This document shows positions 32,364 to 44,699 of a stretch of 64,000 nt of DNA, in pieces. Made by a program: the position numbers and the translations under genes. Where the stretch lies: assembly GCA_963777735.1 (NCBI GenBank), contig CAVZRQ010000001.1:267355-331354 (forward strand). Reading direction: 5' to 3'. Under the pieces are notes generated by a model. It saw only the letters and a program-made list of their open reading frames with translations, searched no databases and was not told the origin of the DNA. Position 1 is the stretch's first letter; each line of letters begins with the position of its first letter. This stretch comes from ZC4RG30 sp963777735. GTDB lineage: Bacteria > Pseudomonadota > Gammaproteobacteria > Steroidobacterales > Steroidobacteraceae.

Positions 32364-34922
32364 TCAAGCCTCCCGGTCCAGCAGCCCCCGCAGCTCGTAC
32401 AGCAGCGCATGTGCTTCGCGGGGCGAAAGGGTGTCGGGCTCAACCGATCCCAACCTTTCCCGCAGGGCATCGGCCGGGGGCGGCGGCAGCGGCACGCCAA
32501 ACGGCAGCGAGCCTTGCGGCGACGGAGCAGCCACCGCATCGCGCTGTGCCTCGAGAGCGGCCAGGTACCGCCGCGCGGCAGCAATGACCCCCAGCGGCAC
32601 ACCGGCCAGCTTCGCCACCGCCAACCCGTAGCTGCGGTTGGCCGGGCCCTCCCGCACGGCATGCAGGAACACCAGCTCATCCCCATGTTCGGTGGCGTCC
32701 AGATGCAGGTTCACCACACCCGGCAGCTCGTTCGCCAGCACGGTGAGTTCGAAATAATGCGTGGCAAACAGCGTCAGCGCGCCAATGCGGGTGGCCAGGT
32801 GGTGCGCCACCGCCCACGCCAGCGAGAGTCCATCGAAGGTGCTGGTGCCGCGGCCGATCTCGTCCATCAGCACCAGGCTCTGCGCGGTGGCGTTGTGCAG
32901 GATGTTGGCCGTCTCGGTCATCTCCACCATGAAGGTGGAGCGGCCGCCGGCGAGGTCATCCGCCGCGCCGATGCGCGTGAACACCCGGTCGATGGGGCCG
33001 ATGGTGGCGCTGCGTGCCGGCACGAAGCTGCCGATATGCGCCAGCACCGCGATCAGGGCCGCCTGCCGCATGTAGGTGGATTTACCACCCATGTTCGGGC
33101 CGGTGACGATCAGCATGCGGCGGCTGTCGTCGAAGCTGAGATCGTTCGGCACGAAATTCGTGCCGCTGAACTGCTCGACCACCGGATGGCGGCCGCCCTC
33201 GACGCGATACACCGGCTCCGCCACCAGTTGAGGTTCGATCCACTGCAGCGTATCCGCGCGTTCGGCGAGGCTCGTCAGCGCATCGACGCTGGCAATCGCT
33301 GCCGCGGATTCCTGCATGCCTGGCAATGCCGCAATCAGGGCATCCAGCACGCCTTCGAACAACTCCTTTTCGCGCGCCAGTGCCTTGTCGCGCGCGCCCA
33401 GTACTTCGTCTTCGAACTTCTTCAGTTCCGGTGTGATGAAGCGTTCGGCGGATTTCACTGTCTGGCGGCGCAGGTAATCGGCCGGCACCTTCTCGGCATG
33501 CGCGCGGGGAATCTCGATGAAGAAGCCCTGCACGCGGTTGTAGCCGAGCTTCAGTTGCGCGATGCCACTGCGTTCGCGCTCCTTGCGCTCTAGGTCGAGC
33601 AGGAATTCGTCGGTGTTGCTGGAGATGCGACGCAGCTGGTCCAGCGCGGCGTCGAAGCCCGCTGCGATCACATCGCCGTCGCGCAGGATGGCAGAAGGTT
33701 CTGCGGCGATGGCCCGCAACAGAAGAGCATGTTCTTCCAGGTGTTCGCCAATATTGTTCAGCAGCGATTGCAACAGCGGCGCATCCAGCGCGCCGAGGAA
33801 CTTGCGCAATGCCGGCAGCGTGGCCAGCGAGCTGCGCAGCTGCGCGAGATCCCGCGGCCGCGCCGACCGCAGCGCCACGCGCGACAGGATGCGCTCCAGA
33901 TCACCGATGGGCGCCAGCGCTTCCGCGACGCCGATGAAGCCACGCGACTCGCCCAGCGCGCTCACGGCGGCATAACGCTGACGCAGCACGCCGCGATCAC
34001 GCAGCGGCCGGTTCAGCCAGCGGCGCAGTTCGCGCGCGCCCATGGCGGTGGTGCTGCGGTTCAGCAGCGCGAACAGCGTGACGTTGTCATCGCCGTTGAG
34101 GCCGCGATCCAGTTCCAGGTTGCGCCGCGTGGCCGCATCCAGTTGCAGGCCTTCGTCGCGCTGCTGCACGGTCAGTGCGCGGATATGCGGCAATGTGGCC
34201 TTCTGCGTATCCTGCGCGTATTGCAGCAGGGCGCCCGCTGCCCCAAGGCCTGCCGTCAGCTCCGCAGCACCGAATCCGGCGAGATCCCGCGTGCCGAACT
34301 GCGCGGTCAGCAGTCGGGCTCCGGTGGCGGCATCGAAATGCCAGGGTGGCCGCAGCCGCGCATTCGGCAGGTTGTCGCGGCGCTGGTCTTCGGGCAGCAG
34401 CAGTTCGGCCGGCCGCAGCCGTTCCAGCTCCGCTGCCACTTCCGTGGCATCACCCAGTTCGCTGACGCAGAAACGGCCGCTGGCAAGATCCAGCCAGGCG
34501 AGCCCATGCCGCTGGCCGTCGAAACACAGCGCCGCCAGCAGACTTTCGCGCTGCCGTTCGAGCAGGGCATCTTCCACCAGCGTGCCAGGCGTGACGATGC
34601 GCACCACCTGGCGTTCGACGGGCCCCTTGCTCTTGGCCGGATCGCCGATCTGCTCGCAGATGGCCACCGATTCGCCGCGCCTTACCAGCCGCGCCAGGTA
34701 ATTCTCGATGCTCACCGCCGGCACGCCGGCCATCGCGATCGGCTGGCCCGCCGACTGCCCGCGGGTGGTCAGCGTGATGTCGATCAGCGCCGACGCGCGC
34801 CGCGCATCGTCGAAGAACATTTCGTAGAAATCGCCCATGCGATAGAACAGCAGCACATCCGGGTGCTGTGCCTTGATGCGCAGGTATTGCTGCATCATCG
34901 GCGTGTGGTCGGCAAGATTCAT
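32364..34922 (-). CDS. mutS: DNA mismatch repair protein MutS
   Basis: An 852-residue protein, normal length, beginning near HTPMMQQYLRIKAQHPDVLLFYRMGDFYEMFFDDA (the mismatch-binding Phe-x-Glu appears as FYEMF). The ATPase domain has Walker A TGPNMGGKSTYMRQ, DEIGRGTSTFDGLSLAWA and ATHYFELT. It recognises mismatches and recruits MutL. The start at 34922 precedes MNLADHTPMM; 17 in-frame upstream residues are not conserved in type. The gene starts 11 bases from the end of the MFS gene on the same strand. Confidence 0.97.
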   Translation of the reverse strand: MNLADHTPMMQQYLRIKAQHPDVLLFYRMGDFYEMFFDDARRASALIDITLTTRGQSAGQPIAMAGVPAVSIENYLARLVRRGESVAICEQIGDPAKSKGPVERQVVRIVTPGTLVEDALLERQRESLLAALCFDGQRHGLAWLDLASGRFCVSELGDATEVAAELERLRPAELLLPEDQRRDNLPNARLRPPWHFDAATGARLLTAQFGTRDLAGFGAAELTAGLGAAGALLQYAQDTQKATLPHIRALTVQQRDEGLQLDAATRRNLELDRGLNGDDNVTLFALLNRSTTAMGARELRRWLNRPLRDRGVLRQRYAAVSALGESRGFIGVAEALAPIGDLERILSRVALRSARPRDLAQLRSSLATLPALRKFLGALDAPLLQSLLNNIGEHLEEHALLLRAIAAEPSAILRDGDVIAAGFDAALDQLRRISSNTDEFLLDLERKERERSGIAQLKLGYNRVQGFFIEIPRAHAEKVPADYLRRQTVKSAERFITPELKKFEDEVLGARDKALAREKELFEGVLDALIAALPGMQESAAAIASVDALTSLAERADTLQWIEPQLVAEPVYRVEGGRHPVVEQFSGTNFVPNDLSFDDSRRMLIVTGPNMGGKSTYMRQAALIAVLAHIGSFVPARSATIGPIDRVFTRIGAADDLAGGRSTFMVEMTETANILHNATAQSLVLMDEIGRGTSTFDGLSLAWAVAHHLATRIGALTLFATHYFELTVLANELPGVVNLHLDATEHGDELVFLHAVREGPANRSYGLAVAKLAGVPLGVIAAARRYLAALEAQRDAVAAPSPQGSLPFGVPLPPPPADALRERLGSVEPDTLSPREAHALLYELRGLLDREA

Positions 34923-34933
34923 GGCGGCCGATT

Positions 34934-36433
34934 CTACAGGCGCCGCGCCAGCAACGCGCCGGTCGCGAACCACAGCAATCCGATGCCGATCAGCACGGCC
35001 TGCAATGCGCCCGTGAATGCCGCGCGTCCGGCATCGCGCAGCGCAGCGGCCGCATCGGGCGCAAGAGCATCGGCCACCAGCAGCGCTTCATCCAGCGAAT
35101 CCCGCACCACCGAGGGCAGAACAACGGTTGCCTCCGGCAACACCAGCGACATCGCATAGGCCGCCGTCATCACGCTGCCGAACACGGCGACGCCCAGCGA
35201 GTTGCCCAGTTCAAAACCCACTTCCTCGATCGATGCCGCCATGCCGCCACGTTCCGGTGGCGCCGCGTTCATGATGGTGCTCGAGGCGAAGGTCACCGAG
35301 GCGCCGATGCCAAGGCCGATGCCGATCAGCAGCAGCATGCGGATCGTCGGGTAGTGCAGGGCATCCGGCGGCACCAGCGCCAGGCACATCACGCAGCTGG
35401 CCGCGAGCAGGAACGCAATGCTGGCAAAGAGGGATGGGCGCATGTGATGCATGAGTCGCCCGGCCAGTGGTCCGGCAATGAAGCCGGCGATGGCCATGGG
35501 CAGGAACACCAGCGCAGCCTGCAGCGGGCTGCGCTGTTCCACCAGCTGCAGGTACTGGCTCAGCACCAGTTCCACACCCACTGCGCCCGCTGTGCCGAGG
35601 CAGGCGGTGGCAAACGCGCCGGTGAAATCCGGCAAACGGAACAGCGAAAGATCGATCAGCGGATGCGCGCGGCTTTTCTGTCGCTTCAGGTAGGCCGCGA
35701 TGAACACCACGCCCAGCAACACGGCAATGGCCAGCCGCGGCCAGGAGATGTGCTGCTGCGCCAGTTCCTTGATGGCATACACCAGTGAGGTGAGCCCCAC
35801 CAGGATCTGCAGCGAGCTGATGAGATCCCAGGGCGCGCCACCCGGCGCTTCGCGTCGCGGCACCAGCCACAGCGTCAACAGCAGCGCCACGGCGACCACA
35901 GGCACATTGATCAGGAACACCGACCCCCACCAGTAGTGCTCCAGCAGCAGGCCCGCGATCAATGGTCCCAGCGCCATGCCGCCCGCTGCGATGCCCGACC
36001 ACAGGCCGATGGCAAACGCCCGCTCGCGCGTGTGGGTGAATGTGGTGCGGATGATGGCGAGCGTGGCCGGCATCATCATCGCTGCGCCCACGCCGAGAAA
36101 CGCGCGCGCAATGATGAGGATGGTGGAGGTGGCGGCGTAGGCCGCGGCGATGGATGCCACGCCGAAGGTGGCGAGGCCGATGAGGAACAGGCGTCGATGC
36201 CCATGCCGATCGCCCAGGGTCCCGAGACCAGGCAGCAAACCCGCCACCACGATCGGATAGGCATTGAGGATCCAGAGCCGCGCCGAATTGCTGGCCCCGA
36301 GGTCGCGCGTCAGCGCGGGCAGCGCCACGTACAGCACCGTGAGGTCGACACAGATCAGGAACAGGCCGCTCGCGGCGATGGCGAGCACCAGCCAGCGGCG
36401 CGGATCAGGTGCTTTCGAGTTCTGATGATTCAC
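34934..36433 (-). CDS. MFS drug efflux transporter, DHA2 (14-helix) family
   Basis: About 499 residues with 14 predicted helices. The early motif is LFLICVDLTVLYVALPALTRDLG, motif A is LGTLGDRHGHRRLFLIGL, and motif C-like sequence is GVGAAMMMPATLAIIRTTF. It resembles SmvA/EmrB/QacA proton-driven exporters of cationic compounds. A GTG start at 36433 is used because the next in-frame start (GTG 36454) adds seven basic residues with no better ribosome site; either could be right. The gene diverges from the nucleotide-translocase-like gene. Confidence 0.85.
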   Translation of the reverse strand: MNHQNSKAPDPRRWLVLAIAASGLFLICVDLTVLYVALPALTRDLGASNSARLWILNAYPIVVAGLLPGLGTLGDRHGHRRLFLIGLATFGVASIAAAYAATSTILIIARAFLGVGAAMMMPATLAIIRTTFTHTRERAFAIGLWSGIAAGGMALGPLIAGLLLEHYWWGSVFLINVPVVAVALLLTLWLVPRREAPGGAPWDLISSLQILVGLTSLVYAIKELAQQHISWPRLAIAVLLGVVFIAAYLKRQKSRAHPLIDLSLFRLPDFTGAFATACLGTAGAVGVELVLSQYLQLVEQRSPLQAALVFLPMAIAGFIAGPLAGRLMHHMRPSLFASIAFLLAASCVMCLALVPPDALHYPTIRMLLLIGIGLGIGASVTFASSTIMNAAPPERGGMAASIEEVGFELGNSLGVAVFGSVMTAAYAMSLVLPEATVVLPSVVRDSLDEALLVADALAPDAAAALRDAGRAAFTGALQAVLIGIGLLWFATGALLARRL

Positions 36434-36505
36434 TTTGCGAAGCCGATTGTGCACGCAGGAAGGAAAAACTGGCGCCCGGGATTGTGCCGCGGATATGCTG
36501 GCCAG

Positions 36506-37798
36506 ATGGAAACGCTCATCAAGAAGCTTGTAAACGCGAAGTCAGGGGAGGTCAAAGCCGTGCTTTGGTCCTTCCTGTACTTCTTCTGCCTGCTGACCAG
36601 CTATTACATCCTGCGTCCCTTGCGCGACGAAATGGGTGTGACCGGCGGCACGCGGAACCTCCCGTGGATGTTCACGGCCACATTCATAGCCCTGCTTGCC
36701 ACCGCGCCGTTGCTGGCGGCTCTGGTAGCCAGGCTACCTCGCCCGAAGTTCATCCCCATCGTCTATCTGTTCTTCGTCGCGAATCTGCTGCTGTTCTGGC
36801 TACTGCTCAAGTCTGACTGGCAGGCCGTAATCGTGGCGCGGGCATTTTTTGTCTGGATCGCCGTGTTCAGCGTATTCACGGTTTCAGTCTTCTGGTCGTT
36901 CATGTCCGATCTGTTTTCCAGTGAGCAGAGCAAGCGGCTATTCGCTTTCATTGCGGCTGGCGGCTCCATTGGAACGCTGGCGGGTCCGCTGCTGGCGCGC
37001 CAGCTGGCAGTGCCATTGGGTCCGGAGAATCTTCTGCTGATTACCGCAGGTCTGCTGGCGTTGGCCGTGGTCTGTGCCAACCGCCTGGAAGCGGCGGCGG
37101 CCGAACTACGGCAGAGCATGCCGGGGTTCGAAGCGGCAAGCGCCAGGCGTGAGAAAGAACCTGTTGGCGGCGGGCTGTTCGAGGGGTTTCTGTGGCTCTT
37201 CAAGTCGCCGTACCTGGGTCGTATCGCGGTGTGGGTCTTCCTGATGTCGCTGCTGGGCACGTTCGTGTACCTCAAGTACGTGGCAGCGGTTGAAGCCTCT
37301 TCGGACGACCGCGCCGTGCGCACCCAGACTTTCGCGTCGGTTGACCTGTGGGTTGGCATCCTCTCGCTCGGTATGCAGTTCCTGATTTCCGGCCGGCTCA
37401 TTTCAAGACTTGGCACCGGGCTGTCGGCTGCCATCCTGCCGGCGATCTTTGTCCTCGGCTTCATCGTGGTAGCCGTGCACCCGGCGTTTGCCATTCTGCT
37501 GGGTTTCCAGGTTCTTTCCAGGACAGCGAACTTCGGTATCTCGAATCTGGCCAGGGAGTCCTTCTTTACGGCGGTGAGCAGGGAAGAGCGGTTCAAGGCC
37601 AAGAACATCATCGATGGCGCGGTATTCCGCGGCGCGGATGCGGTCAATGCGTGGGTATACAAAGCCGCCTCGGCGGTCCTGGCCGTGCCGGTGTTTGCCA
37701 TCGCTTCTGCCGCCATCGGTGCGGGCTGGGTGTTGTTGTCGCTAGCGTTGGGTCGCGAGCAGGAAAAGCGCGCCCGCGAGGCCGCCAAACAGCAGTAG
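36506..37798 (+). CDS. MFS-type membrane protein related to NTP/NDP exchange transporters
   Basis: A 430-residue protein with about 12 helices. The start METLIKKLVNAKSGEVKAVLWSFLYFFCLLTSYYILRPLRDEMG matches bacterial proteins annotated as ATP/ADP-translocase-like (Npt/TLC superfamily relatives). YYILRPLRD and the central SDLFSSEQSKRLFAFIAAGGSIG are characteristic. True nucleotide parasitism is unlikely in this setting, and the substrate is unknown. The ATG at 36506 is chosen because the protein aligns from there; an upstream in-frame extension opposite the MFS gene is a shadow. Confidence 0.75.
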   Translation: METLIKKLVNAKSGEVKAVLWSFLYFFCLLTSYYILRPLRDEMGVTGGTRNLPWMFTATFIALLATAPLLAALVARLPRPKFIPIVYLFFVANLLLFWLLLKSDWQAVIVARAFFVWIAVFSVFTVSVFWSFMSDLFSSEQSKRLFAFIAAGGSIGTLAGPLLARQLAVPLGPENLLLITAGLLALAVVCANRLEAAAAELRQSMPGFEAASARREKEPVGGGLFEGFLWLFKSPYLGRIAVWVFLMSLLGTFVYLKYVAAVEASSDDRAVRTQTFASVDLWVGILSLGMQFLISGRLISRLGTGLSAAILPAIFVLGFIVVAVHPAFAILLGFQVLSRTANFGISNLARESFFTAVSREERFKAKNIIDGAVFRGADAVNAWVYKAASAVLAVPVFAIASAAIGAGWVLLSLALGREQEKRAREAAKQQ

Positions 37799-37807
37799 TC
37801 TTGGGGC

Positions 37808-38317
37808 GTGAACCCGCACGCTCCCACCGACACCGAACTCGCGCTGCTCGCCGTCCGCGTCAGCGCCGCGCTGCTTGCGCAGCAGGTGAAGGTCGCCACC
37901 GCCGAATCCTGCACCGGCGGTTACGTCGCCAAGCTGCTCACCGACGTGCCCGGCAGTTCGCGCTGGTTCGAGTGCGGATTCATCACCTATTCCAACGAGG
38001 CCAAGCACCGCCAGTTGGGCGTCAGTGTCACGACCCTGGCGCAGCAGGGCGCCGTCAGCGAGCCCACGGTGCTGGAAATGGCCATCGGGGCGCTGGCAGT
38101 CAGCGGTGCGCAACGGGCGGTGGCCATCAGTGGCGTGGCGGGGCCGGATGGCGGCAGCGCCCAGCACCCGGTGGGTGATGTCTGGTTTGGCAGGGCGGCG
38201 CAACTGCCCGATAATTCCGTCAGCGCCGTGGCCGTTCACCGACGGTTTCCGGGCGACAGAGACTCGGTGCGTCGCCATTCAGCCGCTTTCGCACTGGATT
38301 TGCTGCTGGAAGCCTAG
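37808..38317 (+). CDS. pncC: Nicotinamide-nucleotide amidohydrolase PncC (CinA C-terminal domain)
   Basis: A 169-residue single-domain CinA-C protein. Landmarks are VATAESCTGGYVAKLLTDVPGSSRWFECGFITYSNEAK and AVAISGVAGPDGGS, with KxxxxG-type catalytic features of the family. It hydrolyses NMN to nicotinate mononucleotide and ammonia in NAD recycling. It starts at GTG 37808, 9 bases after the preceding gene, and lies just upstream of recA, as in many gammaproteobacteria. Confidence 0.93.
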   Translation: MNPHAPTDTELALLAVRVSAALLAQQVKVATAESCTGGYVAKLLTDVPGSSRWFECGFITYSNEAKHRQLGVSVTTLAQQGAVSEPTVLEMAIGALAVSGAQRAVAISGVAGPDGGSAQHPVGDVWFGRAAQLPDNSVSAVAVHRRFPGDRDSVRRHSAAFALDLLLEA

Positions 38318-38359
38318 CCGCCCGGCTGGCACGATTTCTGTGGGTTCGCAGCAGAAAGA

Positions 38360-38375
38360 CTGTATACATATACAG
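38360..38375. promoter_or_regulatory. LexA (SOS) box upstream of recA
   Basis: The 16-base sequence CTGTATACATATACAG fits the gammaproteobacterial LexA consensus CTG-N10-CAG, with an AT-rich, nearly symmetric centre. It lies 55 bases before the recA start, where an operator overlapping the promoter is expected. It implies LexA repression of recA, and probably recX, until DNA damage. lexA itself is not in the window. Confidence 0.93.
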
Positions 38376-38430
38376 TACGCTGTGGCATATTCATTCCACC
38401 ACTCCACTGATCCATTCGAGGCTCCATTCC

Positions 38431-39455
<1,025 letters not shown>

Positions 39456-39459
<4 letters not shown>

Positions 39460-39980
39460 GCTTCGGGCGTCGCGCCGCGCGCGTCGATGAACACCGCGCG
39501 GCCGATCCGAAGGCCGTTCGGGCCGCTGCGCTGCAACTGGTGGCGCGGCGTGAGTATTCGACCGGGGAAGCCACCGCCGCGCTCACCCGCAAGGGCTACG
39601 ACGCCACCGTCGTAGCCGCCACCATTGCCGAGCTGCAGGACGAACGCCTGCTCGACGATGTGCGCTACGCCGAGGCCCTGGTGCGCATGCTCACCGGCCG
39701 CGGGCAGGGCCCGCAACGCGTGCGCCATGCGCTGGCCGAGGCCGGCATCACGGCCGAGGCCGCCGCCGCCGCAATCGATACCGCACCCGACTGGATGCTG
39801 CTGGCGGCAGACGTTCGCCGCCGCAAATTCGGGGCAGCGCATCCCCAAAGACTGGCCCGGCCGCGCCCGGCAGATGCGATTTTTGCAATACCGGGGCTTT
39901 TCCAAGGATCATATCGGCAGTGCTCTGGGCGGTTCCGGGGCCGACGACCCCGATCCTGCCGAAACGAGCTCCGACGATTC

Positions 39981-39984
<4 letters not shown>
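39456..39984 (+). CDS. recX: RecA regulator RecX (apparent frameshift near 39838; start uncertain)
   Basis: The first frame reads ALQLVARREYSTGEATAALTRKGYD, then VAATIAELQDERLLDDVRYAEALVR and RHALAEAGI: three-helix RecX repeats. At GCAGCGCATCCCC (about 39838) one extra C breaks the frame. Without it the protein continues AIPKDWPGRARQMRFLQYRGFSKDHIGSAL to a stop at 39984 that overlaps the alaS ATG. Homology runs upstream of the GTG at 39540, but no ATG, GTG or TTG exists in that frame back to 39435; a CTG at 39456 or another sequence error is possible. RecX limits RecA filament growth. Confidence 0.8.
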
Positions 39985-42608
<2,624 letters not shown>

Positions 42609-42716
42609 ACGGGGCCCCCGGCGGGGTCAATACCTGTTCATTAAGGGTTTCTCCGATTTCTTAGGGAGGCCCTGCGTCCGCACAATTGGCTCCTGATAAC
42701 AAGGAGCGTTGCCGCC

Positions 42717-42932
42717 ATGTTGATACTTACGCGACGAGTTGGAGAAGCAGTGGTCATCGGTGAGGAAGTGACCGTCACCGTCCTCGGCGTCAAGGGCAAT
42801 CAGGTACGTATCGGCGTCAATGCGCCCAAGACCGTTTCCGTGCACCGCGAAGAGATCTTCGAGCGCATCAAGAACGAAGAGCAGGGCTCAGGCCCCGCGC
42901 GCGGGGCTCCCGGGATTGCAGCCGTAGGCTGA
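42717..42932 (+). CDS. csrA: Carbon storage regulator CsrA
   Basis: A 71-residue protein, MLILTRRVGEAVVIGEEVTVTVLGVKGNQVRIGVNAPK-type sequence with VHREEIFERI, the full CsrA core; the last ten residues are an unconserved tail. CsrA binds GGA motifs in mRNA leaders to change translation and stability. AAGGAGC lies about 9 bases upstream of the ATG. alaS-csrA-tRNA-Ser is the order seen in Xanthomonas relatives. A hairpin terminator follows. Confidence 0.97.
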   Translation: MLILTRRVGEAVVIGEEVTVTVLGVKGNQVRIGVNAPKTVSVHREEIFERIKNEEQGSGPARGAPGIAAVG

Positions 42933-42969
42933 TTCTCCGAGCTTTACCCCCCTCCGGCCGATCAGTATG

Positions 42970-43009
42970 ATCCCGCGTCTGCCAGAAGGCAGGCGCGGGA
43001 TTTTCATTT
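42970..43009 (+). terminator. Rho-independent terminator of csrA
   Basis: A stem of 14 pairs (ATCCCGCGTCTGCC against GGCAGGCGCGGGAT, with one G-U pair) around an AGAA loop is followed by TTTTCATTT. It lies 37 bases after the csrA stop and 13 before the tRNA gene, so it should separate the two transcripts. Confidence 0.85.
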
Positions 43010-43022
43010 CCGCATCCGGGAC

Positions 43023-43113
43023 GGAGAGTTGGCCGAGTGGTCGAAGGCGCACCCCTGCTAAGGGTGTAAGGGTCAAAAGCCCTTCGAGGGTTCGAATCCC
43101 TCACTCTCCGCCA
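43023..43113 (+). tRNA. tRNA-Ser (GCU anticodon)
   Basis: The 91-base sequence folds as a class II tRNA. The acceptor GGAGAGT pairs with ACTCTCC, followed by G73 and encoded CCA. The anticodon loop is CTGCTAA in a CACCC/GGGTG stem. A long variable arm (AAGGGTC...) is followed by the T-arm GAGGG-TTCGAAT-CCCTC. The GCU anticodon and long variable arm identify serine. Its last 18 bases are the left attachment site of the genomic island. Confidence 0.96.
43096..43113 (+). repeat. attL: 3' end of tRNA-Ser
   Basis: The 18-base direct repeat ATCCCTCACTCTCCGCCA forms the 3' T-arm/acceptor part of the tRNA gene. It matches 60845-60862 exactly. Keeping the tRNA intact at this end is typical of tyrosine-recombinase islands. 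Confidence 0.85.
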
Positions 43114-43241
43114 AGTTCCGGTTTCATGCCAGCTCAAGAAGTCTTAGAAAACGCTGTAAATACCGCGAAACTAAGGTTTTTTCGGTCTCATGGCGTCTCC
43201 TAAGCTCTCGGTACATCTCAACTCGGCGACGGTACTTTTTG

Positions 43242-43255
43242 GTTCTGGTGCATTA
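43242..43255 (+). repeat. IS6 left inverted repeat
   Basis: GTTCTGGTGCATTA, the exact reverse complement of 44069-44082. It marks the left edge of the insertion sequence, about 50 bases before the transposase start. Confidence 0.85.
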
Positions 43256-43292
43256 AGGCCCGGAACCATGGGTCCCGGCCTCTCACCAATGG

Positions 43293-44102
43293 GTGATGCA
43301 TATGTCGAAAACCAGAGCGCATGACCCCATCTACCGCCAAAGACGCTTCCCGGCCGAGGTTATTGAGACCTGTGTCCGCTGGTACATAACCTACCGGCTG
43401 AGTTATCGGGACCTGGTCTCCATGATGGCCGAGCGGGGCATTGTGGTGTCCCATACGACGATCATGCGCTGGGTCCTGCGGTACGTGCCGGAGTTCGAGG
43501 CCCGCTGGGGACGGTATGCCAAGCCTGTCCATAGTTCGTGGCGGATGGACGAGACGGCTGTCCGGGTGCGGGGCGGAAATCACTATCTGTACCGAGCCGT
43601 GGACAAGTGTGGTCAATCGGTAGATTCGCTTTTGTGCGCCGGGCGGGATCGGGCTGCCGCGCAGGCTTTTTTCGAGCATGCAGTAGAACGACCGGGGTCT
43701 GGATGGCCAGACACGGTCAATGTCGATGGCCATGCGGCAACTCATCTGGCCCTGCGAATGCTAGGCAAGAATGATCGACGGTGGCGGTCGGTCAAGGTGC
43801 GATGCAACCGCTATCTCAACAACATCGTCGAACAGGATCACCGGGCGATAAAGCAGCGGTGTGCCTCGATGCTGGGGCTGAAATCCTTCCGGACTGCCGC
43901 CATCACACTCGCCGGCATTGAGCTCGCGCATCGGATCCGCAAGCGGCAGTACTGGCTGCCATCAGGCGAGAGTGGGAGGCCTGAATCGCTCAAGGCGTTG
44001 TGGGACCGCGCACTGGGTGGGGTTGGGGCAGCTCACAGTTCGAAGTCCGCGAGGTACACGCGAGCCTCTAATGCACCAGAACTCAAGGAGTGGGGCACTC
44101 GG
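43293..44102 (+). CDS. IS6-family DDE transposase (frame continues into integrase remnant)
   Basis: The protein contains the IS6 pattern PIYRQRRFPAEVIETCVRWYITYRLSYRDLVSMMAERG (helix-turn-helix region, about residues 12-50) and the catalytic triad: Asp in WRMDETAVRVRG, Asp in VNVDGHA and Glu in NNIVEQDHRAIKQR. Starts at 43293, 43296 or 43302 are all possible. There is no stop codon before the right inverted repeat; the frame runs on to 44384 and would make a 363-residue transposase-integrase hybrid. The boundary given here is the point where integrase homology begins. Confidence 0.88.
44069..44082 (-). repeat. IS6 right inverted repeat
   Basis: TAATGCACCAGAAC, the exact reverse complement of the left end. 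It lies inside the open transposase frame, which reads through it into the integrase remnant. Confidence 0.85.
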
Positions 44103-44384
44103 ATGTTGGCCACAGTGGAGCTCGGAAATTCCAAGCCGCTTCGCTATTCACGAAAGGTCACGACCGGGCGTGGGCTATACCTTCTGCTCGCACCGAGTGG
44201 GGGAAGGTACTGGCGCTACGACTACACATTCGAGGGCAAGCGCAAAACGTTGGCATTGGGCATCTACCCTGATGTGCCAGCCAACTTGGCAAGGGAGCGG
44301 CATCAGGAGGCCAGAAGTCAGCTGGCGAGGGGAATAGATCCGATGACAAGGAAGCAAGACTTGCGAATACTCAATATCGCGTAG
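44103..44384 (+). pseudogene. Truncated P4-type tyrosine integrase (DUF4102 arm-binding domain only)
   Basis: From ATG 44103 the sequence reads LRYSRKVTTGRGLYLLLAPSGG, WRYDYTFEGKRKTLALGIYPDV and ARERHQEARSQLARGIDP, the N-terminal arm-binding domain of P4-like island integrases. It ends 17 codons after IDP, so the core-binding and catalytic (R-H-R-Y) domains are missing. Family members are about 400 residues; here about 93 remain. It sits next to the tRNA att site, where the island's integrase is expected. Confidence 0.82.
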
Positions 44385-44549
44385 TGAGCCGCGTCAGCCA
44401 CTCGGGCGGCATCGCTGTCGTCAACGCTTCGAGTGACTTGTCAAAGTCGGTAATGTTTGCCGCCGCGATCAGTAGCAATGCGACACCGACGCCCCCCGCT
44501 TTCGATATGCACTCTGGACTAATGTCGAACCCCAATAAGGAGGTTGGAC
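44385..44549. other. Intergenic segment between integrase and IS3 remnants
   Basis: 165 bases. No convincing gene, promoter or repeat is seen. It probably represents a deletion scar between mobile-element fragments. Confidence 0.4.
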
Positions 44550-44690
44550 GTGAAGAAGAGTTATACGAAAGAGCAGATCTTCGGTTTCCTGATGGGCGTC
44601 GATCGAGGTTTGAAGGTCAATGAGCAGTGCCGCAAGCACAAGTCGAAACTCGATGCCGGTGTAGTCGCCATGCGCATGCCAGCAGGCTAG
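44550..44690 (+). pseudogene. IS3-family OrfA remnant
   Basis: GTG 44550, preceded by AAGGAGG, opens VKKSYTKEQIFGFLMGVDRGLKVNEQCRKH, close to the start of IS3-family OrfA proteins (KK..TEEQI.GFL.E...G..V..LCRKHG). After residue 30 homology stops and a TAG occurs at 44688. The rest of the element, including OrfB, is absent. Confidence 0.7.
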
Positions 44691-44699
44691 CATTCCGAC

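Larger units (their letters stand above)
43242..44082 (+). mobile_element. IS6-family insertion sequence
   Basis: Perfect 14-base inverted ends, GTTCTGGTGCATTA at 43242-43255 and TAATGCACCAGAAC at 44069-44082, bound 841 bp, a usual IS6 size, around one DDE transposase. The ends resemble the GGTTCTG... termini of the family. The 8 bases on either side do not match (ACTTTTTG against TCAAGGAG), so no target duplication remains, suggesting a later deletion or rearrangement at one side. Confidence 0.85.

Noticed and set aside
42900..43010. Riboswitch or small RNA between csrA and tRNA-Ser
   Set aside because: The only structure is a stable hairpin followed by a T-rich run, fully explained as a terminator.
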